NCBI GenBank assembly: GCA_945888535.1
Contig: CAMDAN010000075.1
Location: forward strand, 1-12,488
Direction: 5' to 3'
DNA length: 12,488 nt
Source: Bordetella parapertussis
Lineage (GTDB): Bacteria > Pseudomonadota > Gammaproteobacteria > Burkholderiales > Burkholderiaceae_C
A program made the translations under genes and the position numbers. Within the stretch, counting starts at the first letter, position 1; each line of letters begins with the position of its first letter. Shown one piece after another: positions 1 through 5,846 of the stretch. The notes under the pieces were generated by a model. The model was given only the letters and a program-made list of their open reading frames with translations. It searched no databases and was not told where the DNA came from.

Positions 1-2
1 TG

Positions 3-38
3 CATGAGGTGGAAGAAGCAATCACTCGAGCTGCGTAA
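3..38 (+). CDS. possible 3' end of a truncated CDS
   Basis: Reading in frame from base 3 gives HEVEEAITRAA followed by TAA at 36-38, an amphipathic helix-like tail that would suit the C-terminus of a real protein entering from the left. Only eleven residues are visible, so neither the family nor the reality of the gene can be established. No other open frame on the + strand is more convincing here. If real, it would be the last gene of whatever element abuts the tRNA half at 137-181. Confidence 0.25.
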   Translation, partial: HEVEEAITRAA

Positions 39-49
39 TTTAATTTCAC

Positions 50-126
50 GACCATACTACTTCTATACTACTTTGAGTTACCAAGAAGCTGCTAACTCAA
101 TGAATTTATTAAGGAAAGTAGTGGTC
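50..126. repeat. nested inverted repeats beside the tRNA half
   Basis: A 6-bp perfect inverted repeat (GAGTTA 75-80, TAACTC 93-98) sits inside a wider one: ACTACTTT at 67-74 pairs with AAAGTAGT at 115-122. The related block GACCatACTACTT at 50-62 can pair with AAGTAGTGGTC at 116-126. ATACTACTT is itself directly repeated (54-62 and 66-74... start within one base). The stretch has no gene of its own. Such structure next to an attachment-like site could be recombinase arm sites or part of a terminator for the gene on the left. Function is unproven. Confidence 0.35.
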
Positions 127-136
127 TAAAGGAGTC

Positions 137-181
137 TTCACACTGCAGGGGTCAGAAGTTCGAAACTTCTATCGCCCACCA
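137..181 (+). tRNA. tRNA-Val(CAC), 3' half only (pseudo/att-type fragment)
   Basis: Everything from the anticodon loop to CCA is present and canonical. The loop TTCACAC is at 137-143 with anticodon CAC at 139-141 and U33. The 3' anticodon stem TGCAG is at 144-148, the variable loop GGGTC at 149-153, and the T stem AGAAG/CTTCT (154-158, 166-170) encloses TTCGAAA. The acceptor strand ATCGCCC is at 171-177, then A and CCA to 181. The 5' half is missing: bases 132-136 (GAGTC) do not pair with TGCAG, there is no D arm, and no GGGCGAT lies upstream. This is therefore not a functional tRNA. It is the kind of 3' fragment left where an element integrates into a tRNA gene, with element DNA on the left and original flank on the right. 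Confidence 0.8.
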
Positions 182-191
182 ATTTATTGGT
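178..191. repeat. 14-bp palindrome at the tRNA 3' end, copy 1
   Basis: ACCAATTTATTGGT is an inverted repeat (ACCAAT, TT spacer, ATTGGT) beginning at discriminator base 73 and spanning the CCA. It is repeated without change at 2025-2038, within a 16-base identical stretch that is the longest exact match between the two otherwise diverged blocks. Confidence 0.75.
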
Positions 192-200
192 TATAAATCA

Positions 201-230
201 AGCACTTAGAGGCGACTTTAAGTGCTTTTT
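201..230 (+). terminator. intrinsic terminator downstream of the tRNA-Val half
   Basis: AGCACTTAGAG (201-211) and CTTTAAGTGCT (216-226) form an 11-bp stem with one G-U pair, closed by a GCGA (GNRA) tetraloop and followed by a T tract to 230. It would be the native terminator of the parental tRNA-Val gene, retained with the 3' half. Confidence 0.8.
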
Positions 231-233
231 CTT

Positions 234-255
234 AAGCCCCAGCTGTCAGGGGCTT
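234..255. terminator. hairpin between terminator and peptidase stop
   Basis: AAGCCCC (234-240) and GGGGCTT (249-255) form a perfect 7-bp GC-rich stem with an 8-nt loop. It lies about 50 nt beyond the stop codon of the reverse-strand peptidase gene. It lacks a T tract in either direction, so it may be a weak terminator or an mRNA 3'-end stabiliser for that gene, perhaps acting with the next hairpin at 201-226. Confidence 0.4.
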
Positions 256-307
256 GCGTAGGGTGCTTGGGTCGCTTCCACCATGCGCTGTGGCTGCCCA
301 CGCTGTA

Positions 308-1933
308 TCAAGGCCGGGTCAGGGCACGAATCATTTCTGCTGCCAACAAAAGCCGCCGCGGAATGCGGTCGATCAGCACAAACTCTGCCTCGGAGGAGTG
401 GTAGTTGCCACCTGGCAAACCGAAGCCTTCCACAACCGGTTTGCCAGATTGAGACGCCCAGGCGGCGTCGGTGCCGCCATAAGTGCGAGGAACCAATTCA
501 AGCGTGCCGCCCAGCGCCGCGTAAATGTCCCGGGCCATTGATGCCAGTCTTCGACCCTCTTCGGTCGCGTTGAAGGCTGGGAAACCAAGTCCATCCTGAA
601 TGCTAATGCTTGATGAAGTGAACTTTTGCCGGTTTATCAGTTGGCGTGTGGCCTGCGACAACTGTGTGAAGGCCGCCTGGTCAGGTACGCGCATATCGGC
701 GGATGCAAAGGCCTCGCCGGCACCACCAGTAAGTGTGATGAGTCCATCCGAGATGTCGGCACTGATTTGTGCGCCTGCAAGAAGCGCCTGCTTTGCGCTT
801 TGTGTCAAGGTTTCTAGTACGGGCGCCGGGTTCGTACCCGCAGGCAGAGAGAGTTCGGCGACAGCCTGGGCGCGATCAGCAATGATGTTAGACACCAGCC
901 CGCCACCGGCAGACCGCCAGTGAAGCCTTGCCCCGGACTGGCGGGCAGCAGCTTCGGTTGTTCGCCGGACTAGGTCCGCCATCTCCACTACTGCGTTGAT
1001 GCCCAGTGAAGGATTGACGCCAGCGTGTGAGGCACGCCCAGTAATTCGAAAGTCCAAGGTGGTAAAGCGCTGACCGGAAGGCACCAACTTGTCGAGTCGG
1101 CGAGGGTCTTCGGCGCGGGCGACGGTCCAGTTCATGCGAGTTCCGACTACCTGCTGCTGCACGTCACGTGAGCGCAGAATCAGATCTGCAAGCTCTTCGA
1201 CAGGCCGCGCTTCAGCATCTACAAACGAGCCTCCCACCTTGAGCCTGACGTTTGTATGTCCGACGCCCGAGGTAGCAAGAACAATGCTCTCATTTGCGCC
1301 GGTGGGTTCACCGCTGAGCACCACATCATGGGCCTGCGCTTGGGAGCGAATCAGGTCGCGCGATCCCACGGACCCGCGCTCTTCATCGCTGTTGAACACC
1401 ATTGTCACGCGTTCGAAATCTTGAAAGCCGCGAGCTTTAAGCAACTTCATGGTGTGCAGGAATACTGCAATGCCACCTTTGTCGTCTGCGATGCCGGGGG
1501 CAATAGCACGATTGCCTTCGAGCCGGAACGGTCGGGCTGCTGCGGTTCCCGCTACGTAAACCGTGTCCATGTGGGAAATTAGCAAAATCTTACGCTTACC
1601 CATGCCCTTAAACGTGATGACCAGATTCGGTCCTGCCACGTTACTGGCCGGCGTGACACGGTCAACCTGTGCGCCAAGTCCTTTTGCAAAGTTTTCGATC
1701 TGCGTCGCAACCGCTGAGATACCAGCAGCCTGGCCGGTACCGCTGTCGACCGAAGTCAGGTCCCGCAGCGTCTCAAGCACTGCCGCTGCTTCCTGTTCGG
1801 CCAAGACAGGTAGCAGCGGATCCAATTGCCAATTTAATGTCGTCTGCGCATGGCTTGTAGTTATGCCAAGAAGGAGAGCCGTAGCAAGAATGCATAGCTT
1901 GCAAAAGTCAGACAAGTAGGTGGTTATGCACAT
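308..1933 (-). CDS. exported M20-family metallocarboxypeptidase (glutamate carboxypeptidase-like)
   Basis: Predicted zinc peptidase of the M20 family, closest in pattern to glutamate carboxypeptidase (CPG2), releasing C-terminal residues from peptides or folate-like substrates in the periplasm. The chosen ATG at 1933 follows GGAG at 7-nt spacing and gives 541 residues. An upstream TTG at 2029 would start inside the repeat and ahead of the signal peptide. Residues 1-30 form a signal peptide ending SHAQ. Metal and catalytic residues are in place: H121 and D123 (SHMDT), D150 (PGIADDKGG), E184/E185 (SDEERG), E209 (GEPTG), lid H303 (RASHAG) and H512 (YHSSEAE). CPG2 is about 415 residues. Here the lid region (about 225-440) is about 118 residues longer and holds what looks like a partial internal duplication. 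The gene stands alone between two tRNA-derived repeats. Exact substrate cannot be read from sequence. Confidence 0.9.
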   Translation of the reverse strand: MCITTYLSDFCKLCILATALLLGITTSHAQTTLNWQLDPLLPVLAEQEAAAVLETLRDLTSVDSGTGQAAGISAVATQIENFAKGLGAQVDRVTPASNVAGPNLVITFKGMGKRKILLISHMDTVYVAGTAAARPFRLEGNRAIAPGIADDKGGIAVFLHTMKLLKARGFQDFERVTMVFNSDEERGSVGSRDLIRSQAQAHDVVLSGEPTGANESIVLATSGVGHTNVRLKVGGSFVDAEARPVEELADLILRSRDVQQQVVGTRMNWTVARAEDPRRLDKLVPSGQRFTTLDFRITGRASHAGVNPSLGINAVVEMADLVRRTTEAAARQSGARLHWRSAGGGLVSNIIADRAQAVAELSLPAGTNPAPVLETLTQSAKQALLAGAQISADISDGLITLTGGAGEAFASADMRVPDQAAFTQLSQATRQLINRQKFTSSSISIQDGLGFPAFNATEEGRRLASMARDIYAALGGTLELVPRTYGGTDAAWASQSGKPVVEGFGLPGGNYHSSEAEFVLIDRIPRRLLLAAEMIRALTRP

Positions 1934-1988
1934 GCAAACTCTCCGTAAATAAGGTTCGGTCAGAGCAAGCATAGACCACAATTCAATT

Positions 1989-2077
1989 ACTGCAGCGATC
2001 GCGAGCTTGAAAGTTGCATTGCCTACCAATTTATTGGTTACAGATCAAGCGCTTAGAGGAAGCTCTAGATGTTTTTT
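1989..2077 (+). repeat. direct repeat, copy 2 (decayed tRNA-Val half plus terminator)
   Basis: Second copy of the block at 142-230, same orientation, ungapped. The tRNA part is degenerate. The T loop reads CTTGAAA (T54 and C56 lost), and the invariant G53-C61 pair is G2005/G2013. Yet T-stem pairs 49-65 (A-T to G-C) and 50-64 (G-C to C-G) changed on both sides together and still pair. That pattern suggests this copy descends from a different functional tRNA-Val gene before it decayed, rather than being a recent duplicate of copy 1. Bases 2025-2040 are identical to 178-193. Confidence 0.8.
2025..2038. repeat. 14-bp palindrome, copy 2
   Basis: Exact copy of the palindrome at 178-191, here following the decayed acceptor strand. 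See that entry for its structure. Confidence 0.75.
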
Positions 2078-2078
2078 T
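2048..2078 (+). terminator. degenerate intrinsic terminator in repeat copy 2
   Basis: AGCGCTTAGAG (2048-2058) and CTCTAGATGTT (2063-2073) pair with a GAAG loop, one mismatch (2052/2069) and three G-U pairs, followed by a T tract through 2078. It is homologous to the terminator at 201-230 and probably still weakly active on the + strand. Confidence 0.55.
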
Positions 2079-2241
2079 ATTTCAAACGCTAGCAATGCGC
2101 TTGATAAAAAACGTATAAATTTTTTAGCCCTATGAAGCTGGGGGTTCCTTTGCTCAAGTTTTTACCCTCTTACGGGTCTGTCAAATAGAATTAAACATCA
2201 GTTTCGAGCACCCACATGGCTCGGCGTCAACGGAGGCATTG
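2079..2241. other. AT-rich leader of the hydroxylase gene
   Basis: No gene is visible. The stretch holds AT-rich runs (2101-2125), a short inverted repeat ACCC/GGGT at 2164-2177, and a possible weak promoter (TTTACC at 2161-2166 and TAGAAT at 2186-2191, with a long 19-nt spacer). A strong ribosome binding site GGAGG at 2232-2236 precedes the next gene. The promoter assignment is a guess. Confidence 0.3.
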
Positions 2242-3126
2242 ATGGAAATTCACAGTTTTCTTGGCGTGACCAACGAAATGGTTTATCTCGTTGGCTTGCC
2301 AGTGGTCTTTGCATTGATTGCCATCGAAGTGCTTGTCATGGCGGTTAAGCGCGTTCGCTACTACAAGCTAGACGACACGCTGGGGACCTTGGGAATGCTA
2401 GCCGGGAATCTCGCCATGGGAGCGGTGACAAAATCGCTTTTCTTTGCATGCATGGTATGGACCTACCAATTCCGCCTCTTCGATCTGCAAGCGGCTTTGC
2501 CCCCGTGGTTTCTGTGCTTGGTAGCGCTGTTTCTCATCGATTTGATGTTTTATATATGGCACCGCGCGAGCCATCGCGTGCGCTTCCTGTGGGCTATTCA
2601 CTTGAGCCATCACTCCAGCCAAGAGTTGAACTTCGCCGTGGCATTTCGCCAGCCCGTGCTTGCACCCCTGTTCAAGATACCGTTTTTTTCCTTCTTACCT
2701 ATCCTTGGCCTTGATCCAACAATCATTGTGGTCGTCGGCACGATATCCACCCTTTGGGGTGTTATTGGGCATACCCAAATTGTTCCCAAGCTTGGGATTG
2801 CCGAGTGGTTCCTGAATACGCCGTCGGCCCACCGGGTGCACCATGGCATCAATCGGCAGTATGTTGATAAAAACTATGCCAATATGTTCATTTTTATTGA
2901 CCGCTTGTTGGGCACTTACGAACCTGAAGTGGAGCCAGTCACCTACGGGCTCATCACCCAGGCGAATACGAACAATCCTCTAACCTTGACCACCATGGAG
3001 TGGGCCAATATTTGGCAAGACCTGAAGACGGCGCGATCCTTGGGCGAAGTGGTTTGCTATGTGTGTGGACCACCCGGTTGGAAGCCCAGTAATCTTGCAC
3101 CGACGCAGGTACAGGCGCAGCGGTAA
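2242..3126 (+). CDS. fatty acid hydroxylase / sterol desaturase family membrane protein
   Basis: Integral membrane di-iron oxygenase of the fatty acid hydroxylase superfamily, expected to hydroxylate or desaturate a lipid or isoprenoid substrate at the cytoplasmic membrane using O2. The full set of histidine clusters is visible: H107-x3-H111 (WHRASHR), H120-x2-H123-H124 (HLSHH), an isolated H177, and H197-x2-H200-H201 (HRVHH). Hydrophobic segments lie near residues 14-35, 48-75, 88-105 and 140-175. The ATG at 2242 is 5 nt after GGAGG, which decides the start over the TTG at 2239. Length is 294 residues, usual for the bacterial family. The C-terminal tail after about 255 is hydrophilic and poorly conserved in type. 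The gene is followed after 73 nt by the sugar dehydrogenase on the same strand, perhaps co-transcribed. The substrate is unknown. Confidence 0.9.
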   Translation: MEIHSFLGVTNEMVYLVGLPVVFALIAIEVLVMAVKRVRYYKLDDTLGTLGMLAGNLAMGAVTKSLFFACMVWTYQFRLFDLQAALPPWFLCLVALFLIDLMFYIWHRASHRVRFLWAIHLSHHSSQELNFAVAFRQPVLAPLFKIPFFSFLPILGLDPTIIVVVGTISTLWGVIGHTQIVPKLGIAEWFLNTPSAHRVHHGINRQYVDKNYANMFIFIDRLLGTYEPEVEPVTYGLITQANTNNPLTLTTMEWANIWQDLKTARSLGEVVCYVCGPPGWKPSNLAPTQVQAQR

Positions 3127-3199
3127 TAGTGCCAAGCTGACACACTCCATCCAACTGAGGCGTTACGACAGAGACGATGCAGTTGCATTGATTTGAATC

Positions 3200-4345
3200 A
3201 TGAAAATTCCGATCTCCCTAGCCCTCCGGAGTGTGATGCTGAGCATCGCGCTCTTAACGTCTGCCTTGGCGCAGGACCGCTCCGCGGTGATCAATTCCGA
3301 AAAGCACACGTTTCGCGTAGTTACCTTGTTGAAAGGACTGGAATACCCCTGGTCGGTGGCTTTTTTGCCCGACGGGCGGATGCTGGTGACCGAACGGGCT
3401 GGGCGCTTGCGCCTGGTGGGCCAGGATTTGCGGCTGGATCCGAAACCCATTGCAGGCTTGCCCGATGTGGTAGCGACAGGACAGGGCGGTTTGTTCGATG
3501 TGGTCTTGCACCCGGAGCATTCGCAAAACGGCTGGATTTACTGGGCTTACAACGCGCCGGGGGCGGGAGGTTGGGGCACAGCTTTGGCTCGAGGCAAACT
3601 GCAAGGATCGCGTATGACCGAGGTCCAGGTCTTGTTCAGCATGAAGCCCAAAACACGTTCGAGCCAGCATTTTGGCGGACGCATTGTGTTCGACAAAGCC
3701 GGCATGCTGTATCTGACTTTGGGTGACCGGGGTGATAAGGAGCGCGCCCAAAAACTGGATGACCACGCGGGGTCGGTCATTCGCTTGCATGACGACGGCC
3801 GCGTGCCGCTCGACAATCCCTTCGCCAAACGTGTCGATGCCATGCCCGAAAAATGGACTCTTGGTAACCGCAACATGCAGGGCGCCGCCCTTCACCCCAG
3901 AACGGGTGAGCTGTGGTCGCATGAGCATGGGCCGCAGGGCGGTGATGAGGTCAATGTGATGCGCTCTGGGCTTAATTACGGCTGGCCCGTGATTACCTAT
4001 GGCGTGAATTATGGTTTTGGCACCCGCATTGGTGAGGGCCAGACCAAGCCAGGCATGGTGCAGCCCTTGCACCTGTGGGTGCCTTCGATCGCCCCTTCGG
4101 GCATGGCTTTTGTGAGCGGCTCAAAATTTCCCAAATGGACAGGTGACTTGCTGGTAGGCGCCTTGCGCGACCAGATGCTGGTGCGCCTGGAGCTCGATGG
4201 TGAAAAAGTGGTGCGCGAAGAGCGATTGCTGCAAGGAATCGTGGGTCGTATCCGCGATGTGCGCATGGGGCCAGACAGTTTGGTTTACCTGTTGACAGAC
4301 GATAACGAAGGGGCTTTGCTGAGGCTCGAGCCTGTTAATCCTTGA
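3200..4345 (+). CDS. exported PQQ-dependent sugar dehydrogenase (glucose/sorbosone dehydrogenase fold)
   Basis: Periplasmic six-bladed beta-propeller of the soluble glucose dehydrogenase/YliI family, oxidising the anomeric carbon of aldoses with PQQ as cofactor. Residues 1-25 are a signal peptide ending SALAQ. Family landmarks in order: PWSVAFLPDGRMLVTER (50-66), GQGGLFDVVLHP (94-105), the putative catalytic His in QHFGGR (H157), LTLGDRGD (172-179), GNRNMQGAALHP (222-233), HEHGPQGGDEVN (241-252), LNYGWP (258-263) and SGMAF (300-304). Length of 381 residues is normal. The ATG at 3200 has no strong Shine-Dalgarno, but the signal peptide supports it. The stop lies only 12 nt from the end of the convergent isomerase gene, with no clear terminator between. 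PQQ synthesis genes are not in the window, so the cofactor must come from elsewhere. Confidence 0.9.
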   Translation: MKIPISLALRSVMLSIALLTSALAQDRSAVINSEKHTFRVVTLLKGLEYPWSVAFLPDGRMLVTERAGRLRLVGQDLRLDPKPIAGLPDVVATGQGGLFDVVLHPEHSQNGWIYWAYNAPGAGGWGTALARGKLQGSRMTEVQVLFSMKPKTRSSQHFGGRIVFDKAGMLYLTLGDRGDKERAQKLDDHAGSVIRLHDDGRVPLDNPFAKRVDAMPEKWTLGNRNMQGAALHPRTGELWSHEHGPQGGDEVNVMRSGLNYGWPVITYGVNYGFGTRIGEGQTKPGMVQPLHLWVPSIAPSGMAFVSGSKFPKWTGDLLVGALRDQMLVRLELDGEKVVREERLLQGIVGRIRDVRMGPDSLVYLLTDDNEGALLRLEPVNP

Positions 4346-4357
4346 GGGGTGGCGGAT

Positions 4358-4951
4358 TCAAGCACGAAGTGCAACTTTAAGTTGCTCAATCCGATCTTGT
4401 CCCCAAAACATGTCTTCTCCAACAAAAAAAGTGGGGGCTCCAAAGACGCCGCGGTCGACCGCTTGGGTGGTGATGTCTTTGAGTCTATCTTTTGTGGCTT
4501 GCTCGTTGGCCAACTGGAGTAGCTCGACAGGGTCAAAGTGTGCTTCACGCAGAACCTGCTCTACCACTTCGGGTGCGTTAAGGTTCAGTGCATCAACCCA
4601 AATTGCTTTAAAAATGGTGTCCATGAATGCATGCATGCGAGCATCGGAGCGCATTTGCAATCCTGTGACCATACGCATGAGGGTGGTTGTAATGATCGGA
4701 AAGAAAGGGTTGGTTTCAAGTGGAATGCCGTAGCTGTCTGCAAAACGCTTGAAGTCAACAAAGATGTACTTACCCTTGGCAGGCACACTCGCGGGCGATG
4801 CGTTTCCGGTTGCCTTAAAAACCGCACCCAACAGCATGGGAAGATATACAGGACTCACTCCTGTTTCCGCCTTTATTTTGTCCATCTGGGTGTGGGCCAA
4901 ATAAGTAGCTAAGCTTCCAAAGTCAAAATAGTAATCAAATGTTTTTGCCAT
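4358..4951 (-). CDS. 2-hydroxychromene-2-carboxylate isomerase / kappa-class GST-like protein
   Basis: Thioredoxin-fold protein of the DsbA/HCCA-isomerase group. The best known member isomerises 2-hydroxychromene-2-carboxylate using glutathione during naphthalene catabolism, while others are kappa glutathione transferases. Visible marks are the N-terminal YYFDFGS with the candidate glutathione-activating S13, a helical insert (about 60-160), cis-Pro motif GAPTFFVG (171-178) and the family signature MFWGQDR (181-187). Length is 197 residues, as expected, and it has no signal peptide. It begins 21 nt after the stop of the SDR gene, with AAGG upstream of ATG, so the two form an operon. No ring-hydroxylating dioxygenase or extradiol dioxygenase is nearby, so a naphthalene role is not supported by context. 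Confidence 0.88.
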   Translation of the reverse strand: MAKTFDYYFDFGSLATYLAHTQMDKIKAETGVSPVYLPMLLGAVFKATGNASPASVPAKGKYIFVDFKRFADSYGIPLETNPFFPIITTTLMRMVTGLQMRSDARMHAFMDTIFKAIWVDALNLNAPEVVEQVLREAHFDPVELLQLANEQATKDRLKDITTQAVDRGVFGAPTFFVGEDMFWGQDRIEQLKVALRA

Positions 4952-4972
4952 AATTTTCTACCTTAAATTTAA

Positions 4973-5737
4973 TCAAAACTTTTCCATATAGGGCCGTAAA
5001 TCGAGCTCGTGCGTCCAAGCGTCTCTGGGCTGTTGGTGCAGCATCCAATAGGCATCTGCGATGTGGTCAGGATTGAGGATGCCACCCTGATCCTTTAATG
5101 CGTAGCGCTCAGGAAAAAGTGTGCGGATGAACTCTGTATCAATAGCGCCGTCAATGATGGTGTGTGCCACATGGATACCCATAGGCCCCAGCTCTCGCGC
5201 CATGCTTTGCGCTAAGGCACGCAAGGCCATTTTGCCCCCTGAAAACCCAGCGAAGTTTGCGCTACCTCTTAGAGATGCCGTAGCGCCCGTAAAAATGATG
5301 GTTCCTTTTTGGCTGATACCGCCAATGTGTGGCTCGTTGTGACTGGCTCTGGTGACCATTCTCTTGGCAACCTCTCGTCCATTCAAAAAACCAGCTAAAC
5401 AAGCCATCTCCCACATTTTTGTGTATCGGCGTGCAGTTTCGGTCAAGATGCTACTGGGTGAGTTGGCACCAATATTAAAAACCATCACCTCGATTGAGCC
5501 GATGTTGGACTCAATGTGTTCTATCAGCGCAATGACTTCATCTTCTTTGCGTGCATCTGAAGCGAATCCAAACGCAACGCCGCCAGATTGATGAATTTGA
5601 TCAAGCAATGGCTGTAATTTTTCAAGGGTTCTGCGGGTCACGCAAACAGTGAAACCTTCTCGCGCGAATCGTTTGGCTACAGCGCCACCCGTTGCGTCAC
5701 CAGCACCTATGACTAAGCAGACTTTTGATGAGGACAT
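4973..5737 (-). CDS. SDR-family oxidoreductase with atypical active site
   Basis: Rossmann-fold short-chain dehydrogenase/reductase of 254 residues. The nucleotide-binding glycine motif is a variant, VIGAGDATGGAV (9-20), and the NNAG motif appears as NIGA (88-91). At the active site the usual YxxxK reads FSGGK (165-169): Lys169 is kept but the catalytic Tyr is Phe165. The usual catalytic Ser, about 13 residues upstream, is also not obvious (TGATAS, 150-155). The following helix ALRALAQSMARELG and the loop IHVAHTIIDGAIDT are typical of a subgroup common in proteobacteria, where this Phe may be the rule. Catalysis may therefore differ from classical SDRs. It is first in an operon with the isomerase-like gene. 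It diverges from the hydrolase gene across 109 bp that must hold both promoters. No convincing -35/-10 pair was found there. Confidence 0.9.
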   Translation of the reverse strand: MSSSKVCLVIGAGDATGGAVAKRFAREGFTVCVTRRTLEKLQPLLDQIHQSGGVAFGFASDARKEDEVIALIEHIESNIGSIEVMVFNIGANSPSSILTETARRYTKMWEMACLAGFLNGREVAKRMVTRASHNEPHIGGISQKGTIIFTGATASLRGSANFAGFSGGKMALRALAQSMARELGPMGIHVAHTIIDGAIDTEFIRTLFPERYALKDQGGILNPDHIADAYWMLHQQPRDAWTHELDLRPYMEKF

Positions 5738-5846
5738 GAAATTACTTTAGAGGCGTTGACTTAAATCGCATCTTAATCAATTCCTGCAGATACGCCACTG
5801 GAAAAGGAAGACTCGCTAAACTGGTTGTTCACTTAGAGATGAGCCC
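5738..5846. promoter_or_regulatory. divergent intergenic region
   Basis: 109 bp between two divergent start codons, so it should carry promoters in both directions and possibly a shared operator. TTGACT at 5756-5761 resembles a -35 box for the + strand but has no good -10 at normal spacing. The + strand gene has GAG five nt before its ATG. No clear operator palindrome was seen. Confidence 0.4.

Larger units (their letters stand above)
142..230 (+). repeat. direct repeat, copy 1 (tRNA half plus terminator)
   Basis: This block aligns without gaps to 1989-2077 at a constant offset of 1847 bp. By hand count, 67 of 89 positions match. It covers the 3' anticodon arm, T arm, acceptor strand, CCA, a palindrome and the terminator. 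It is the better preserved of the two copies. Confidence 0.85.

Noticed and set aside
1934..2029. N-terminal extension of the peptidase gene to a TTG at 2029
   Set aside because: It would start inside the tRNA-derived repeat with no ribosome binding site and would put about 32 residues before a good signal peptide. The ATG at 1933 has GGAG at proper spacing.
3254..4072. 272-codon open frame on the reverse strand
   Set aside because: It lies entirely antisense to the PQQ dehydrogenase gene, whose protein has clear family motifs. The antisense translation resembles no family.
4371..4385. Palindrome GCAACTTTAAGTTGC near the end of the isomerase gene, considered as terminator
   Set aside because: It is inside the coding sequence, the loop would be too small and no T tract follows.
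4627..4638. ATGCATGCATGC run considered as a regulatory repeat
   Set aside because: It lies within the isomerase coding sequence (residues MHAFM region) and is explained by codon choice.
5756..5779. TTGACT plus TAATCA as a promoter for the hydrolase
   Set aside because: The spacer is only 12 nt, too short for a sigma70 promoter.
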